The notes below the pieces were generated by a model. The model did not search any database. It saw only the letters and a list, made by a program, of their open reading frames with translations, and had not been told where the DNA came from. This document shows, in pieces, positions 54,155 to 64,000 of a stretch of DNA of 64,000 nt; the first letter of the stretch is position 1; each line of letters begins with the position of its first letter. The translations under genes and the position numbers were made by a program. The DNA lies in assembly GCA_037042185.1 (NCBI GenBank), contig JAXQJY010000028.1, positions 2,108,001 to 2,172,000 of the forward strand, written 5' to 3'. The stretch is from Sordariomycetes sp. S80-01Y. Lineage: Eukaryota > Ascomycota > Sordariomycetes.

Positions 54155-55834
54155 ATGCCTGCCGATCCTCAGCCCCTCCGCCAGCGCACCGACAGCATCA
54201 TGGCTGCCACGGCTCAGGACCACCTCGAGCTGGGCGGCAAGATCGCTTGGCTGGCCTCGCTCGACACTGCCTACAAGCCCGAGCGCAACCTGCGCCGCTC
54301 CTCCATCATCTGCACCATCGGCCCCAAGACCAACTCTGTTGAGGCCATCAACAAGCTGCGCACAGCTGGTCTGAACGTCGTCCGCATGAACTTCTCCCAC
54401 GGCTCCTACGACTACCACCAGAGCGTCATCGACAACGCCCGTGCTGCCGGCGAGGCTCAGGATGGAAGACCCATTGCCATCGCCCTCGACACAAAGGGCC
54501 CTGAGATCCGTACTGGTAACACTGCCGGAGACGCCGACCTCCCCATCGAGGCAGGCAAGATTATCAATATCACGACCGACGAGAAGTACATGACTGCTTG
54601 CGACACCGACAACATGTAAGTTCCTTGGTCCTGTTGCAACGCACGAGAATACTGACAGAATAGGTACGTCGACTACAAGAACATCACCAAGGTCATCAAG
54701 CCCGGCCGTGTTATCTACGTCGATGACGGTGTCCTCGCCTTCGACGTGCTCAAGATCACCGACGACCAGAACATTGAGTGCCGCGCCCGCAACAACGGCT
54801 TCATCTCCTCCAAGAAGGGTGTCAACCTGCCCAACACCGACGTTGACCTGCCCGCCCTCTCTGAGAAGGACAAGGCCGATCTTCAGTTCGGCGTCAAGAA
54901 CAACGTTGACATGGTGTTTGCCTCCTTTATTCGCCGTGCTAAGGACATCAAGGACATTCGCACCGTTCTGGGAGAGCAGGGCAAGAACATCCAGATCATT
55001 GCCAAGATTGAGAACCGCCAGGGCCTGAACAACTTCCCCGAGATTCTCGCCGAGACCGACGGTGTCATGGTCGCCCGTGGTGATCTTGGTATTGAGATCC
55101 CTGCCGCCGAGGTCTTCGCTGCTCAGAAGAAGCTCATCGCCATGTGCAACCTGGCTGGCAAGCCTGTCATCTGCGCCACCCAGATGCTGGAGTCCATGAT
55201 CAAGAACCCCCGCCCTACCCGCGCCGAGATCAGCGATGTTGGCAACGCCATCACTGACGGCGCCGACTGCGTCATGCTTTCTGGTGAGACGGCCAAGGGT
55301 GCCTACCCCGCCGAGGCCGTCAGCGAGATGCACGAGGCCTGTCTCAAGGCCGAGAACTCCATCCCCTACGTCTCCCACTTCGAGGAGATGACTTCGCTCA
55401 CCCGCCGCCCCGTCAACACCGTCGAGGCCTGCGCGATGGCCGCCGTCCGCGCCTCTCTCGACATTGCCGCTGGTGGTATCATTGTCCTGTCCACCTCTGG
55501 CGAGTCTGCGCGTCTGCTCTCCAAGTACCGACCCGTGTGCCCCATCTTCATGGTAACCCGCAATGCCACCACCTCGCGCTTCAGCCACCTGTACCGCGGC
55601 GTCTACCCCTTCCTCTTCCCCGAGGCCAAGCCTGACTTCAACAAGGTCAACTGGCAGGAGGATGTCGACCGCCGCATCAAGTGGGCTGTCGAGAACGCGC
55701 TTAAGCTCAACACCCTCACTCCGGGCGACAAGGTCGTTGTCGTCCAGGGCTGGAAGGGCGGCATGGGCAACACCAACACGTTCCGCATCGTCCAGGCCAA
55801 CCCCGAGCACCTGGGAATCGGCCGCCTGGAGTAA
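54155..55834 (+). CDS. PYK1: Pyruvate kinase
   Basis: Cytosolic glycolytic enzyme converting phosphoenolpyruvate and ADP to pyruvate and ATP; about 543 residues. Exons 54155-54615 and 54664-55834; the 48-bp intron splits a Met codon (DNM to YVDYK). Seen: [26 protein letters not shown], the active-site signature [27 protein letters not shown], and the C-terminal allosteric region [15 protein letters not shown]. Codon use is heavily biased to C-ending codons, as in strongly expressed fungal genes, which also leaves a 563-codon open frame on the opposite strand that is not a gene. Start: the first ATG after a CT-rich leader, with TAAC before ATG. Confidence 0.98.
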
Positions 55835-56057
55835 AAAGTTACGCTGGATAATTACGATCTTTTTTTGTTAGGCTGGAGCTGCGCGTTTGTTTAATGAGCC
55901 TTGATAGACTGGTACATGCTGCGTTTGGCGCAAATTTGACTTAGACTCCTACTGTTCCCTCTGGTAATGTGATTGCTTCATGCGGATACTGAATTAATCT
56001 ATCCCATCGACATCATGCAGCCACCCCAACGTTTCATATATACAAGTGACATCCCGC

Positions 56058-56901
56058 CTAGCACTTCATCGCAGGACCACCAGGAGAGATGTACTGTGTA
56101 GGGATCGGCCAGTAGATGTTGATGAGCAGTCCCGGATCATTGGGGCTGTAAGCTCCCGGGAAGCTCAGAAGGTTGGGGCTGTAGGATCCTGTACCTCCGG
56201 TCACGCGAAGCTGCGTGCACGAGATGTACAGCTGAGCGCCGTTGGTGTTGCTCGCGCTGTGCAGGCCAGTCTGCTCGAAGCGGATGAGGTAGTCTCCGTT
56301 CGCGATGCAGCGAGGAATGGGCACGGTGATGGAGCTCTTGCCTACCCCTAGTTAGTCTCTACCTCGTGCAAACAAGGGGCCCCGGATATTGGGGAAGGGT
56401 TGAACTCACCGTTGCTTGGGAACTCGATGCTGCTGCTCGTGATGGTGGGCTTGTCCTCGTAGATCTTGAACCAGACCTTGCCCTTTCCGTCAAAGTCCTC
56501 GGCCAGCCCGGGCGCCTTGGCCATGTACACGTTCACGGGGCCGGGGTGGTAGATGTTGGGCGCGATGCCGAAGGTGACGCTGCCGCCCGCGGTGACGGGG
56601 AGAGTCTCGGGGGCGGGCTCGCCGGGGTTGAGCTCATAGCAGGTCATGGCCTGGGATGTGACATCCTCCACGGGGCCGTTGGAGTAGTGGTTCGCCGTGA
56701 CGCGGGTGAACTGCCAGTCCGAGGTTGCGGAGATGGAGCCGGAGGAGGCGCGCGGGATTGTGTCTTGGGTTGTTAGTGTACTGAATATATTTGTATAATG
56801 CGCTATAAGACCTTTGGAGAGCAAGGCGCCGTGATGATCTACTTACAATGGGCCTGGGTAAGGCTCGCCGCAAGGGCAACGAAGGCAACGGACGATTTCA
56901 T
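56058..56901 (-). CDS. Secreted lytic polysaccharide monooxygenase, family AA9
   Basis: Copper enzyme that oxidatively cleaves cellulose outside the cell; about 230 residues including a signal peptide. Exons 56901-56847, 56763-56410 and 56341-56058. The signal peptide MKSSVAFVALAASLTQA ends exactly before His, which becomes the copper-binding N-terminal His of the histidine brace; the first intron falls one base after that codon. The second brace His is likely in NIYHPGPVNVYMAKA, and the axial Tyr in LLINIYWPIP. EDVTSQAMTCYE, KVWFKIYED and IPRCIANGDYLIRFEQ, with GAQLYISCTQL, are typical AA9. There is no carbohydrate-binding module. With the PL11 and GH genes it supports a plant-biomass lifestyle. 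Confidence 0.94.
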
Positions 56902-56997
56902 GCTGAGGCTGTTGCTTGGAATGAAGAGAATGGATAGTTCAGGAATATCTCACTGATATGTTGATCATTTCCCTGCTCTGGCTCTCGAACTTGCAGC

Positions 56998-57003
56998 TTT
57001 ATA
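56998..57003 (-). promoter_or_regulatory. TATA box of the AA9 LPMO gene
   Basis: TATAAA on the minus strand about 100 bp upstream of the start at 56901, embedded in GGATATAAAGC. Confidence 0.5.
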
Positions 57004-58307
57004 TCCTAGTTTCACGATGTCTGGCGGAGCCAAGCTCGCCGCAGTCAAAAAGGGGAAGCGCTGGATGTAACCACCCCAAGCCAAGCCAAGCTCCCCAAGA
57101 CTACGAACAGAGACGTAGTATCGCTCGAAACAGTCGAAGATTACTTTATCCGGGATGCAGACTTCTTTATCCGCCTTTTATTGCCCGAGCGTCCGTTTAC
57201 ACGGAGCCAGTCACAGGGTGGCAGATTGATGATTAGACGACCTCGCGTCATGTGGGGGGAGGGCTAGAACGGGGGCGCAATATATCCTGCATGGGGGCGA
57301 GGAGCCGAAGTCCGTGAATTGTAGGATGAGCGGCCGATGAGAGGTATTGACGACGGCGTGGGTAGAGTGCCGCGGCGGAGAATCCGGGGTGCATGCCGGC
57401 TTGGAAATCTTGGCCGCGGCGGGAGGAACCGAGCTTGTGGAAATGCCTATCACGTTCGCGAAGTGCTTTCCTCTGAGTTAATGAAAGCCGCGTGGGAGTA
57501 GAATTATCACCGATGCGGGTTGAGCTCACTAGTTGGGTTTCCATCTTGGTCGAGGACTGAGATGTAGCTGACGGTGGGGACGGAAAACAAGCCGAACTGA
57601 CCCTGTCATCTATACATGTGGGAAGTCTTCTTTAGAAGATTCTCGAGAGCATCGATATGATGGATAGCACCGTTGCAAAAGAATGAATAAGACCGGAGGC
57701 GAGTGGGAGGAAATCAAGCCTTGTAAGTTGACAGAGCCGATGTATGGGTGCAACAGGACTTGGCTTTTTGGACATCCACGAGAAACGAGCAATGAGCCAG
57801 GAAGAGATGTTATTGCCTTACGCACGACAATTCAAGAAGCGATCGCTTGTTGTCATCGAGGTCCATCATCGACATTTCCCGCCGCTGCTTTGTTGGCAAG
57901 GTCGGTCTATGCTCACGCTTAAATGCTTCCACCTGTGGACAGGCCAGGTAAAGACAAAGGAACAAGACGCATTCAAGTTGTTTAATCAAAGAAACAGGAA
58001 CAATGGATAAGGATTCGTCGTCCCTCGGACACGACCGAATTTCAGCACATGATTAGAGAACTCGAGGATCGCATCTCGAACAGCTGGTAACCTCACCCCA
58101 GGCCTAGTCTATAAAGACTCAGCATATCATCGCACTTTAGTATCTTCGCCTTCCTCTTCAGCAAGCACGTGTTCTCTGGAAGACAGGTGCTTCCTCACAT
58201 TAACTACCAGCATTCCCCCTTCCCCAGACCACCAGTCCCTTCAAAGCTGAACACCAGCCAACCCCCAGTCCCTTCCCGCACATTCTAGAAGCTAACACCG
58301 GACCAGC
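57004..58307. other. Intergenic region, nothing assigned
   Basis: About 1.3 kb. Open frames of 70-100 codons on both strands lack domains and splice structure. It includes the LPMO upstream region and, at its right end, the C-rich leader of the small protein at 58308. Confidence 0.4.
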
Positions 58308-58553
58308 ATGTGCACGCAAGAGCGCCTCGTCTTCACCTGCAACCACAGACGCCCCATATCCGCCGCCAAGCGCTGTGGGTGGGCCGCGATGAAGGGCATC
58401 GACTGCCCAGAGTCCATGGTTGACACCGACTACGACGGCTCGCAGGAGATCGTGTATGACTGCCTGGCGTGTCTGACGAAGAAGGGCGACTGCGGCGAGA
58501 AGAAGGGAAAGGTGGAGAAGTTGGTAGGAAAGATTCTGGGGAAGCGAGGCTGA
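58308..58553 (+). CDS. Small cysteine-containing intracellular protein
   Basis: Intact 81-codon frame behind a C-rich leader typical of expressed fungal genes. The protein MCTQERLVFTCNHRRP continues with AKRCGW, GIDCPE, DCLACL and GDCGE, then a Lys-rich tail EKLVGKILGKRG. The MCxxxxxxFxCxH opening recalls a group of small fungal proteins with metal-binding-like Cys/His spacing that are usually annotated as hypothetical. There is no signal peptide, so it is probably intracellular and may bind zinc. An intron downstream (GTAAGT right after the stop) may lie in the 3' UTR. Function unknown. Confidence 0.6.
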   Translation: MCTQERLVFTCNHRRPISAAKRCGWAAMKGIDCPESMVDTDYDGSQEIVYDCLACLTKKGDCGEKKGKVEKLVGKILGKRG

Positions 58554-59349
58554 GGTAAGTTCACTCTCTTAGTTTGTGCAGTACGTCTGTTGCTGCGGTA
58601 GTCCTCAAGTGAAGACTTCTCGGATGTTAATCGTTTCTGCGTCTGGTCTCGAGTGTGACCGACCGGAAGCCTCCTTGCTAATGCGGTAGAAATACTGAGC
58701 CACATCCGGAGCTGGAAAGTGGACATTTGACTGTTGCGAGGAGTGGGTTATCAGGATACGTGATTTGAGTGCTGAGCTAGAGATGCGAAGCCAGGGTGAT
58801 AGAGCAATTTGACCGACCCGTTGTTCAGATCTTCCGTTCGTGCGCGCAAGAATTGATGCTAAATCCAATTACTTTAGAAGGATGTTTTCTTATTATAACA
58901 TTACATCTAGAAGCCTGGCCCCTTGCCCCCCGGCCTCCCCCGTGGTGCCGAGATGCTGTTTGGCCAACTGATTAGTGACTCCCTGTCTTCTACCTTGTGT
59001 CAAACGCTGCTCCGCAAATATGAGCGACGGCTAGGCCTAATCCCTCCAACTACCACGCGAATCTGCAGTGTCCTATGGGGTTGACCGTAAATCATGGCGA
59101 GTGGTAAGTGTCGGGCCTTGCAACGTACGTGAGGAGCTGGTCTCCCGCGCAAGGGCATCAGGCCCAAAGCTGTACATCAATTAAACAGTAACGTGGAAAT
59201 GTCTATAATGTTGGTTCATCAGATTGAAGAGCTGTTCTATTCGTATATACCAGGATAATTTGTATACCAAGCATGCTGGCCCGAAACCGGGATGCCATAC
59301 CCACCATGTTCAACCAGAACGCCACCCATGCAAACTCTGAATCATGTTC
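58554..59349. other. Intergenic region, nothing assigned
   Basis: About 0.8 kb between the small protein and the 3' end of the MFS transporter. No gene seen. Confidence 0.4.
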
Positions 59350-61076
59350 CTACAAATTCTTGATTTCGAACTTTTTCCTCAGATGCTCCCCGTACTTCAA
59401 CACCAGCCACGGACACGGAATCATCACACATGCGATGAAGCCTAGCAGGCTGTTCCCCCAGCCCAGACCCAGGGAGTCGTACATCGGGAAGGCAGCCATG
59501 GGGATCACGGCGCCGAAGATGGAACGCACGAGGGCGTTGGAGGCGAGCGCCGAAGCAGCGTAGATGGTGAAGGAGTCGACGAGATACATCTGCAGTGGCT
59601 ATCTATGGTTAACAGGTGGTCCTCAAAGGGGGTCAGGACGGCTTACCATGAAGATGAGCAGTTGCGCTACGCCAACTACAGCAGTGCCGATGATGGGCGC
59701 AATCCAATGAACAGCGTAATCAGCTGTCCAGCCGTAGATGAACAGGCCAGCGGGCAGAAACAGTGCACCGAATCTCAGAGGCGGCAGTCGATACTCCGGC
59801 TTCATGCCCTCCGCAACTCTCCCCTCGGCCTCAGCAGCCACCTTCTCCTCAGCAGCCTTCTTCTTGATGTACCGATCGCTCATGACTGAGAACCACAGCA
59901 CACCGACCATGCTACCCACACCGAGTCCCAAGAAGGTCAGCCCAGCCTCGCCGGCGTCGAACTTGTAGATCTGCATGAACAAGGGCGTCATGCTGCCAAA
60001 CATGAGGTACATGTACGCGTATGCAATGGCCACGTAGAGGGAGGCGATCATGCAGATAGGCGAGAAGAGCAGCATCTTGCAGGGACGGAGGATGCTGCGC
60101 TTGAAGAAGTCGCGGGGTCGCATGCCCGGGTCGAGCTTGGATCGGAGGGAGGGGTTGCCGGTCTCTTTGCGGAGCTTGTTGACCTTTCGCTGCAGGAGGA
60201 CCGGGGCGTATGTTTCGCGTGCGCAGAGGAAGAAGAGGATTGTCATGGTGCCGGACAGGATAGACAGCAGCCAGAACACCCAGCGCCATCCCAGAGCCTC
60301 GGAAAGGTAACCACCCGCCACGGGCCCAATGATCGGACCAAGAAGCGGCCCGATGGCGAAGGCAGACATCGCGGCTCCGCGCTTCTCCTGGGCAATCATG
60401 TCGGCAATGGTGCCGCCGCCATTCGTCATGGGTACTGAACCAAACAGCCCAGCCAGGAAACGGAAGCCCAGCAAGGCGCTGAAGGTGGGTGCCTTGGCGC
60501 AGGCGATGGTGAAGGCGAAGAAGCCGACGTTGGTGAGATGATAGAGCGGCAGGCGGCCATAGAGCTCAGACAAGGGGGCGAAGACCATGGGCCCGGCGGC
60601 GAAGCCAAGGACGTAGATTGATACGACGAAGGAACCAAGTGTGCGGGAGTTGTTTTGGAACTCCACCATCAGCTCAGGAACGCCTGGCGCAAACATGGCT
60701 TGCGCGTGTCAGTACATCTCAATCGAACTCCCGGTCAGTGCGCAAACTTACAGGAACCAAGTGGTGTGAGGAAGGTTAAAGAGCTGACCAAGACACAGTT
60801 GACGACCTTTAGCCAGGATGGCCAGTTGTAAGGGTTAGCCGGATCGTCATCACCGTCCCAGAAGATGATGTTGTCGTCGCTTGGCGCGTCGCTCGTATCT
60901 TGCTTCTCGGCTTCGTTGGCGTCCAAGGGCTGCTTGTCGTCTGTCACCACGTCGGAAGCGTCATTGTCAGTGGTTGAAGCCTCCAAGCCTTCGGTATGTG
61001 TCGTAGGCGTCTTCTCGTCATGGCGAGGCGTCGTGTCCAGCGTCGCCGCCGCTTCCTTTTTATCGTCTGCTACCAT
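59350..61076 (-). CDS. MFS transporter, DHA1 drug:H+ antiporter type
   Basis: Plasma-membrane major facilitator of about 538 residues with 12 predicted helices. Exons 61076-60752, 60698-59647 and 59589-59350. A long acidic/Thr-rich cytosolic N terminus ends with DDPANPYNWPSWLK, the hallmark entry to helix 1 in fungal DHA1 pumps. The first intron falls inside helix 1. PLSELYGRLPLYH corresponds to motif A, GFRFLAGLFGSVPMTNGGGT follows, and GPLLGPIIGPVAGG is the antiporter-specific motif C. The central loop is charged (KVNKLRKETGNPSLRSK). The family exports small toxic molecules or metabolites in exchange for protons; the substrate is unknown. It is not adjacent to any metabolite synthase in this window. 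Confidence 0.93.
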
Positions 61077-62050
61077 GGCGGCAACGGCTGCCCATTCAGC
61101 CTTGTGCGGCAGGGGAGTGAGCGTTGGCGAAGAGTCAACGCTTTAGAGAACTTCAGTCAAGGTTCCTACGGAGAAGCAACAGCACGGCCTCCGCAAAGCT
61201 CTGAATGAGGCTTTGCTGGAGGGGAAAAGCCGGGTCGAACCTGGGGCCTGATTTCCTTTGTGGAGGTGTCGACGTGCGGCTGGCCGTTGTGTCGATCTTT
61301 GCCTGGTTCCAAGCGAATGTAACCGTGAGGCGACAAGAAGTCTGTTTACCAGCAATCAGCAACACCCAGGAGACGGGCTTGACAGTGGACGGCAGAGCTA
61401 AGGACATATCCTTTTCATTAAACAGTCGGGGTTCCGGGCTCCTCATTACAGCCCCCCAAGCCCCCATCGAACGACAAGCCCAGCATGATCGGCCGACAAG
61501 TCACCCATCTCCGTCCGATGTGGTGGGAGGACGATGCCGATTTCCCGTGGACCCTGCTTCGCTTCTCCGCCAATTTGTGGCCGTAGTGCGGGATGCACGA
61601 TCGGAGGTTCTGGACCGGCGTTGGGATCCCGGGGTCTCATTTGGCGGCTAAAGCCAAGGCCGGCTCAGGGAATCGGGATTCGGCCAGAGAGCGCGCGGAA
61701 CCCGTAGCGCTTGGCTCGAGAGGGAAAGTGTGCATACTTCGTACAAGGGGTTTTATGCTTGACTGCTCGGGTCCTCGGCATCCGGTGCAGTCGCTCAGTC
61801 ACGAAACCATTTAGTACAGAATACTGGTGCGAGATTGTCACGTTGAAAGCACGTGTTTGGCAAGTTGATACAGTAATATAGACCTCAGCCGGGTGAGACC
61901 AGGCCCGCAGCAGCCTCACCTGACAGTGGCATATTCGCTCGCTACCGCAACATGGCTCAACGCCCCCGTCCGTTGGGTTTCCGGAGGTTTGAATATGAAA
62001 AGCACCTCGCATCACTTCATCCGCAGTATTCGTAGAGACACAAATGAGCT
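61077..62050. other. Upstream region of the MFS transporter, no gene seen
   Basis: Short open frames only, no recognisable domain. It leads into the decayed right end of the window. Confidence 0.4.
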
Positions 62051-62275
62051 GGCCGCCATGATATGGCTGCTTTGTCTAGCTACTATGATCTGGCTGCTGT
62101 TATTTGGCTGCTTGGTTTGGCTACTGTGATGGGATGAGGCTTTCGTGATATAGCTGCTCTGATCTGGCTACTTTAACTTGGATAGTGTGATCTGGCTGCT
62201 TTAGCTGCTGCTCTAATTGGCTACTTTAGTTTGGCCTCTCTGATGCGACTCGGCTACTCTAATGCGTCTAGATCA
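62051..62275 (+). repeat. Degenerate minisatellite, unit about 14-17 bp
   Basis: Roughly a dozen imperfect copies of a unit like GGCTRCTNTGATNT in a row (TGGCTGCT, GGCTACTGTGAT, TGATCTGGCTACTTT and variants). Spacing varies between 13 and 18 bp, so it is old or was always irregular. Confidence 0.7.
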
Positions 62276-62559
62276 CTCTACATACTATATATGGTTACTT
62301 CCGCTCCCATTCCTTACGATAATTTAAGGCATATCGTTCCATATCCTCGGACTGCCTTTCTCCAAAAAAAGGCTGGCGGGCCATTGAGCCAGAATGCGGT
62401 AGCGAGCCGATATGCCACCGTATCACCGTGATGCTGTGCCGCGGCGAGCGAGGCACCACGCACCAAGCCTTAGCGCGCATCAGATGCCCAAGAGTCTCAG
62501 CTTCGCAACGTGTCGATGCTCTAGATTGCAACTCTCATAATTGCCTCTGCGCCTGTATT

Positions 62560-64000
62560 TTCATCGCCGACCTGGACGTCGCAATCATCACCATGGCTCT
62601 CCCAGCCGTTGCCTGCGCCCTCGACTCCAGCGCCGGCTATACCTAGAATACATATCATTACCCTAGCGTACACAGCAAGTATCCTATCCCAGAGACAGTC
62701 CTTCGATATTTGGGGATATTAGCCAGGGTTTCTTTAGACTAACGATACATTCTTTGCTAGAGGCCTAACATACGCGTTGGTGAAAGACATAGGTATCTTT
62801 ATTGCTAGGAGAGCACTTTGGAAGTTGAGGGCGAGAGAACTATTGACGATCGTGAATATCGGTATCGTCAATGTTCTTTTCTAGAGGGACATCAGCGTTT
62901 CCTGTGGGTTGACGAGTATAATTTAGGCGTTTGATAGTGGTGTCAGCCCGGTACTCGGTGGTGCTTTACTAGTAAGCTGACCTGGAGGTGGCATTCTTAG
63001 ATCGACCGTAAGTGAGTGTCAGGGACCTTGTGGGAATCTGACAGCAAGATTCTTGCAACGCGTCAAGCAATAGTAACGTGCGCATATGTATGACAGGCTC
63101 GATAGAGAGCCCGAGTAACTCAGGACCTTTAAAAATCAATATAGTCACCAATAAGCCCTGGCTAGCTCCTTTGCGCCTCGCTGCGAACGAGCAGAGAGCC
63201 CCATCTAGATACACTCCTTCACTCTCTTCAATCAACCCAGTTCCTGGCAGTGAGCCCCTAGTAGTTGTCCCAGATAAGTGACTCCAAGTAGAGATTGGCA
63301 CCTCTGGTAGGAGCTATCTCCCTTCTCCTACTCTTTACGCTCAGACTCCCTAACCCGGAGACCCTTATACGCGCCTGTCTTAAAGCCACTGACTAGAGGG
63401 AAGCTGCTTAATCCTCGGTGGCGCTTTGATACTTCTGATCGGTTTTTGTCTCAGCGGAGTATATGTCCTTAGCACTTAGTCATAGTAAACTATCTTATTA
63501 TTTTTTAGATTTATGGTAGGTCGATCATTTATAGTAAACGGGTAAAAGCTGGTATGATACCCTGTTATCACGATTTATCTATTACAGAGCCGGTTATCCG
63601 TAGCGGCATACATGATCTATTTCATCCACGCCTTTGTTTTCGTCGGTGTGGTCTGCTACCTATCCCTACACTTCAATTTGCGTGAGAGGCGAGTCCTCTG
63701 ATATCTGGTGGGTATGTTCTACCGTCTTCCGTCTCGTTCATGATCTCTGTTATGATGACAGGCCGAGTGGCGGTCGTAATCTTGGAGCAAAGCCCTCTAC
63801 GGATCTCTTCCCTAGGATTCCACGCTTATGGCTTTGGGATTGGCCCGTCTTCTTTAGCCTCTAATAACTGGAATAGAGGCACTGATTAGTATTCTTTGGT
63901 CGGTCTAGCTATAACTAGTATCCGCAGGTAGATTTAAAGTGGTGGTCCTAGTCTTAACTAAGTCTTTTAGGTTTCTATAATAGGAGCTATAGAGTAGTGG
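62560..64000 (+). pseudogene. Decayed MFS transporter, DHA2 (14-helix) type, running off the right edge
   Basis: Pieces of a DHA2 drug-efflux transporter appear in order along the plus strand, separated by stops and frame changes: DLDVAIITMALPAVACAL at 62569 (helix 1), a WG-containing loop and FFARGLTYAL near 62700-62780, ARELLTIVNIGIVN near 62830-62870, GLTSIIWAFDSGVSPVLGG near 62910-62965, PNPETLIRACLKATD near 63350-63390, YPVITIYLLQSRLSVAAYM near 63560-63615, then FIHAFVFVG. An unrelated-looking stretch of about 350 bp (62990-63330) may be an intron or insertion. Many stops are TAG/TAA, and CpA looks replaced by TpA, suggesting repeat-induced point mutation. It is clearly non-functional. 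Confidence 0.8.

Noticed and set aside
54119-55810. 563-codon open frame on the minus strand opposite pyruvate kinase
   Set aside because: Produced by the strong C-ending codon bias of pyruvate kinase; low-complexity composition, no domain, and the plus strand is unambiguous.
61143-61650. Overlapping 100-150 codon frames upstream of the DHA1 transporter
   Set aside because: Opposing and overlapping frames without similarity or expression signals.
1-64000. CRISPR arrays, rRNA genes, LTR or terminal-inverted-repeat elements
   Set aside because: None was detected by eye; the only tandem arrays are the two short minisatellites and coding low-complexity runs.

Overview
The window looks like chromosomal DNA of a filamentous ascomycete (Pezizomycotina, probably a plant-associated Sordariomycete). 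Genes carry short introns of about 48-80 bp with GTAAGT/GTATGT-type donors. There are Zn2Cys6 and C2H2 fungal transcription factors, many plant cell-wall enzymes and small secreted proteins, and fungus-specific families (Atg44/DUF1748, an Atg28-like protein). No bacterial-style operons, CRISPR arrays or convincing whole transposons were seen. The species cannot be named from sequence alone. Exon coordinates were read by hand from splice signals, frame continuity and family conservation.

Layout. (1) 1-15.3 kb is an accessory region: a Baeyer-Villiger monooxygenase cut by the left edge, a divergent PRISE-type reductase, a putative secreted protein, two NmrA-like proteins, a PL11 rhamnogalacturonan lyase, a C2H2 regulator and a secreted Cys-rich protein. 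(2) 15.4-19.7 kb is decayed and AT-rich: an unassigned relic, a GH3 beta-glucosidase fragment, and a methyltransferase with a premature stop. (3) 19.7-33 kb is a coherent catabolic-looking cluster: a second BVMO, an acyl-CoA ligase, an SDR, an aldehyde dehydrogenase, an acyl-CoA dehydrogenase and a Zn2Cys6 regulator, followed by a GH2 glycosidase. The BVMO (SKL), ligase (AKL) and SDR (SRL) all end in peroxisomal PTS1 tripeptides. This suggests a peroxisomal route: alcohol to ketone, to lactone or ester, to acid, to acyl-CoA, to beta-oxidation. (4) 36-48.7 kb is a housekeeping block: a mitochondrial membrane protein, SPT5, a PTS1 quinone-oxidoreductase-like protein, DCAF7/WDR68, an Atg28-like coiled-coil protein and Atg44 (mitofissin). 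(5) 49-53 kb holds three tRNA-Ile(AAU) genes around a damaged gene of unknown function. (6) 54-61 kb holds pyruvate kinase, an AA9 LPMO, a small Cys protein and a DHA1 MFS transporter. (7) 61-64 kb is decayed, with a degenerate minisatellite and a DHA2 MFS transporter relic.

Most striking observation. All three tRNA-Ile(AAU) genes contain a 51-bp insert between nucleotides 26 and 27, not at the canonical 37/38 site. The insert starts GTATGT, has a (T/C)ACTAAT branch-point-like box, and ends CAG, as a spliceosomal intron would. The flanking tRNA halves are identical in all three copies and join into a perfect cloverleaf, while the middle of the insert has diverged. A tRNA gene interrupted by a spliceosome-type intron, or by an ectopic tRNA intron, would be highly unusual in a fungus and is the best candidate here for an undescribed system.
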